From contig CAIMHL010000467.1 in assembly GCA_903840825.1 (NCBI GenBank), positions 1 to 6,370 on the forward strand: a DNA stretch of 6,370 nt, given 5' to 3'. The stretch's first letter is position 1; the number at the start of each line of letters is the position of its first letter. The translations under genes and the position numbers were made by a program. The notes below the pieces were generated by a model. That model was not told the DNA's origin. It saw nothing but the letters and a program-made list of their open reading frames with translations, and did not search any database. This stretch comes from an uncultured beta proteobacterium (lineage in GTDB: Bacteria; Pseudomonadota; Gammaproteobacteria; Burkholderiales; Burkholderiaceae_C). Of the stretch, positions 5,258-6,370 are shown piece after piece.

Positions 5258-6306
5258 GGCGAGGTACGCTTGTGATGTTGAGGGCTTTGTGCGCGCAGGC
5301 GCTCGGCGGCTTGTTCTGCTGTGAGGTCACGTTGGGACTCAGCCAGCATTTCGAAACCCACCATAAATTTTCGCACTGAAGCTGAGCGCAAAAGTGGGGG
5401 GTAGAAGTGTGCATGCAACTGCCAGTGGGCGGTGTCGTCGCTGAGATAGGGCGCACCGTGCCAGCCCATTGAATACGGGAAGCTGGTTTCGAACAAGTTG
5501 TCGTAGCGGGTGGTCAGCGATTGCAGTGCCACGGCAAGGTCGGTTCTTTGTTCGGACGCGAGGTCGTCCAGACGCTGCACCGGGAACAGGGGTAACAAGA
5601 GGGTTTCAAAGGGCCAAGAAGCCCAGTAGGGAACCACCGCCAGCCAGTGCTTGGTCTGGATGACTGTACGCTCGCCCGAAGCCGCTTCGCGCTGGGCGTA
5701 GTCGAGCAGCATATTGCTGCCGTGTGCGGTGCGGTAGGCCCGCAGCGAAACATCTTCCTGAACCGCTTCATTTGGCAAAAAAGAGCAAGCCCAAATTTGA
5801 CCGTGAGGGTGCGGGTTGGAGCAGCCCATGGCTTGCCCTTTGTTCTCAAACACCTGCACCCAGGGGTAGCTGCGACCAAGCTCTTGAGATTGTTCGCACC
5901 AGGTGTCGACTACGCGGGTCAGTGAGTCGATGCTGAGTTCAGGTAGGGTCTTGCTGTGATCGGGCGAGAAGCAGATCACTCGGCTGACGCCGCGAACCCC
6001 TTGAGTTGTAAAGAGTGGGTCAGGGGTGCCGCCTGCGTCAGGTGTGTCGGCCAGCATGGCGGAGAAATCGTTTTCAAAAACGAAGGTGCCTGTGTAGTTA
6101 GGGTTGACGGTGCCATTGACTCGCATGTTGCCTGCGCAGAGGTAGCAACTGGGATCGTGCGGTGGCAGCAAAGCAGGGTAAGAGGCTTCTTGCGCCCCTT
6201 GCCATGGCCGTTTTCCTCTGTGGGGCGAGACCAACACCCACTCATCTTTGAGCGGGTTGTAGCGGCGATGTGGGTGTTCATTGGCGTCGAACGTGGTGGA
6301 GATCAT
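5254..6306 (-). CDS. galT: Galactose-1-phosphate uridylyltransferase
   Basis: Transfers UMP from UDP-glucose to galactose-1-phosphate, giving UDP-galactose and glucose-1-phosphate. The product has 350 residues (E. coli GalT 348). The active-site motif NPHPHGQIWA spans 164-173, with H166, the uridylylated nucleophile H168 and Q170. A zinc-site pair CYLC gives C54 and C57. SPDHSKTL at 114-121 gives the third ligand H117, and H166 can be the fourth, as in E. coli. HAHFYPPLLRSASVRKF in the C-terminal domain is typical of the family. RYNPLKDEWVLVSPHRGKRP at 15-34 is the usual N-terminal signature. The ATG at 6306 overlaps the stop of an upstream frame, and its TGA overlaps galE's ATG, so it is internal to an operon. 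Confidence 0.97.
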   Translation of the reverse strand: MISTTFDANEHPHRRYNPLKDEWVLVSPHRGKRPWQGAQEASYPALLPPHDPSCYLCAGNMRVNGTVNPNYTGTFVFENDFSAMLADTPDAGGTPDPLFTTQGVRGVSRVICFSPDHSKTLPELSIDSLTRVVDTWCEQSQELGRSYPWVQVFENKGQAMGCSNPHPHGQIWACSFLPNEAVQEDVSLRAYRTAHGSNMLLDYAQREAASGERTVIQTKHWLAVVPYWASWPFETLLLPLFPVQRLDDLASEQRTDLAVALQSLTTRYDNLFETSFPYSMGWHGAPYLSDDTAHWQLHAHFYPPLLRSASVRKFMVGFEMLAESQRDLTAEQAAERLRAQSPQHHKRTSP

Positions 6307-6370
6307 GCTTTTTTTACTTCAAAAATGTGAACCGATTCGCCGGGCATACGCGGCAATGGCAGTCCCGACA
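6303..6370 (-). CDS. C-terminal end of an unidentified upstream gene in the gal operon
   Basis: A minus-strand frame entering from the right edge encodes 21 residues reading SGLPLPRMPGESVHIFEVKK plus A. It stops at a TGA that overlaps the galT ATG in ATGA, the same 4-nt overlap seen between galT and galE. The other two frames end earlier and look less protein-like. The 'LPLPRMP.ESVHIFEV' ending is reminiscent of C-terminal beta-sandwich tails of glycoside hydrolases (alpha- or beta-galactosidase type). That would suit a galactose operon, but the fragment is too short to decide. Its value is that galT is probably not the first gene of the operon. Confidence 0.5.
   Translation of the reverse strand, partial: SGLPLPRMPGESVHIFEVKKA

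Overview
The window reads as betaproteobacterial chromosome, most like Burkholderiales (Comamonadaceae-type). This rests on moderately high GC, codon usage, compact ATGA-overlapping operon structure and a galT-galE-galK order. The organism cannot be named from the sequence. All recognisable genes lie on the minus strand.

Right half (about 3030-6370): a Leloir-pathway galactose operon, transcribed right to left as [end of an unidentified gene]-galT-galE-galK. The upstream gene/galT and galT/galE junctions are both 4-nt ATGA overlaps. The galE stop and galK start are 5 nt apart, so the block looks translationally coupled. GalK phosphorylates galactose, GalT exchanges it with UDP-glucose, and GalE regenerates UDP-glucose. 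All three carry their diagnostic catalytic motifs. The promoter lies outside the window to the right. A large nested hairpin followed by a displaced U-rich stretch (2888-2966) is the best candidate for the operon's 3' end.

Middle (about 1500-3030): a gene-poor, scarred stretch. It holds a roughly 23-codon relic resembling an IS3-family OrfA on the plus strand, a 9-bp inverted repeat, an uncertain small ORF, and an intact atypical short-chain dehydrogenase (NAD(P)-binding, CC3/TIP30-like). About 32 nt beyond the dehydrogenase stop lies a sequence matching the R''-L'' half of an integron attC site. The gene may therefore once have been a mobile gene cassette.

Left (1-1505): an inner-membrane YdjM-like putative metal-dependent hydrolase, then a well-formed attC site (276-387) in plus orientation with a 31-bp folded stem and the expected extrahelical base. 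Beyond it is the N-terminus of a tyrosine recombinase of the type I associate with IS91-like elements, running off the left edge. The main novelty is this juxtaposition: a complete attC, a half attC in the opposite orientation about 1.3 kb away, and a non-IntI-looking tyrosine recombinase next to the attC. Together these suggest a decayed cassette array or mobile-element junction abutting a housekeeping sugar operon.
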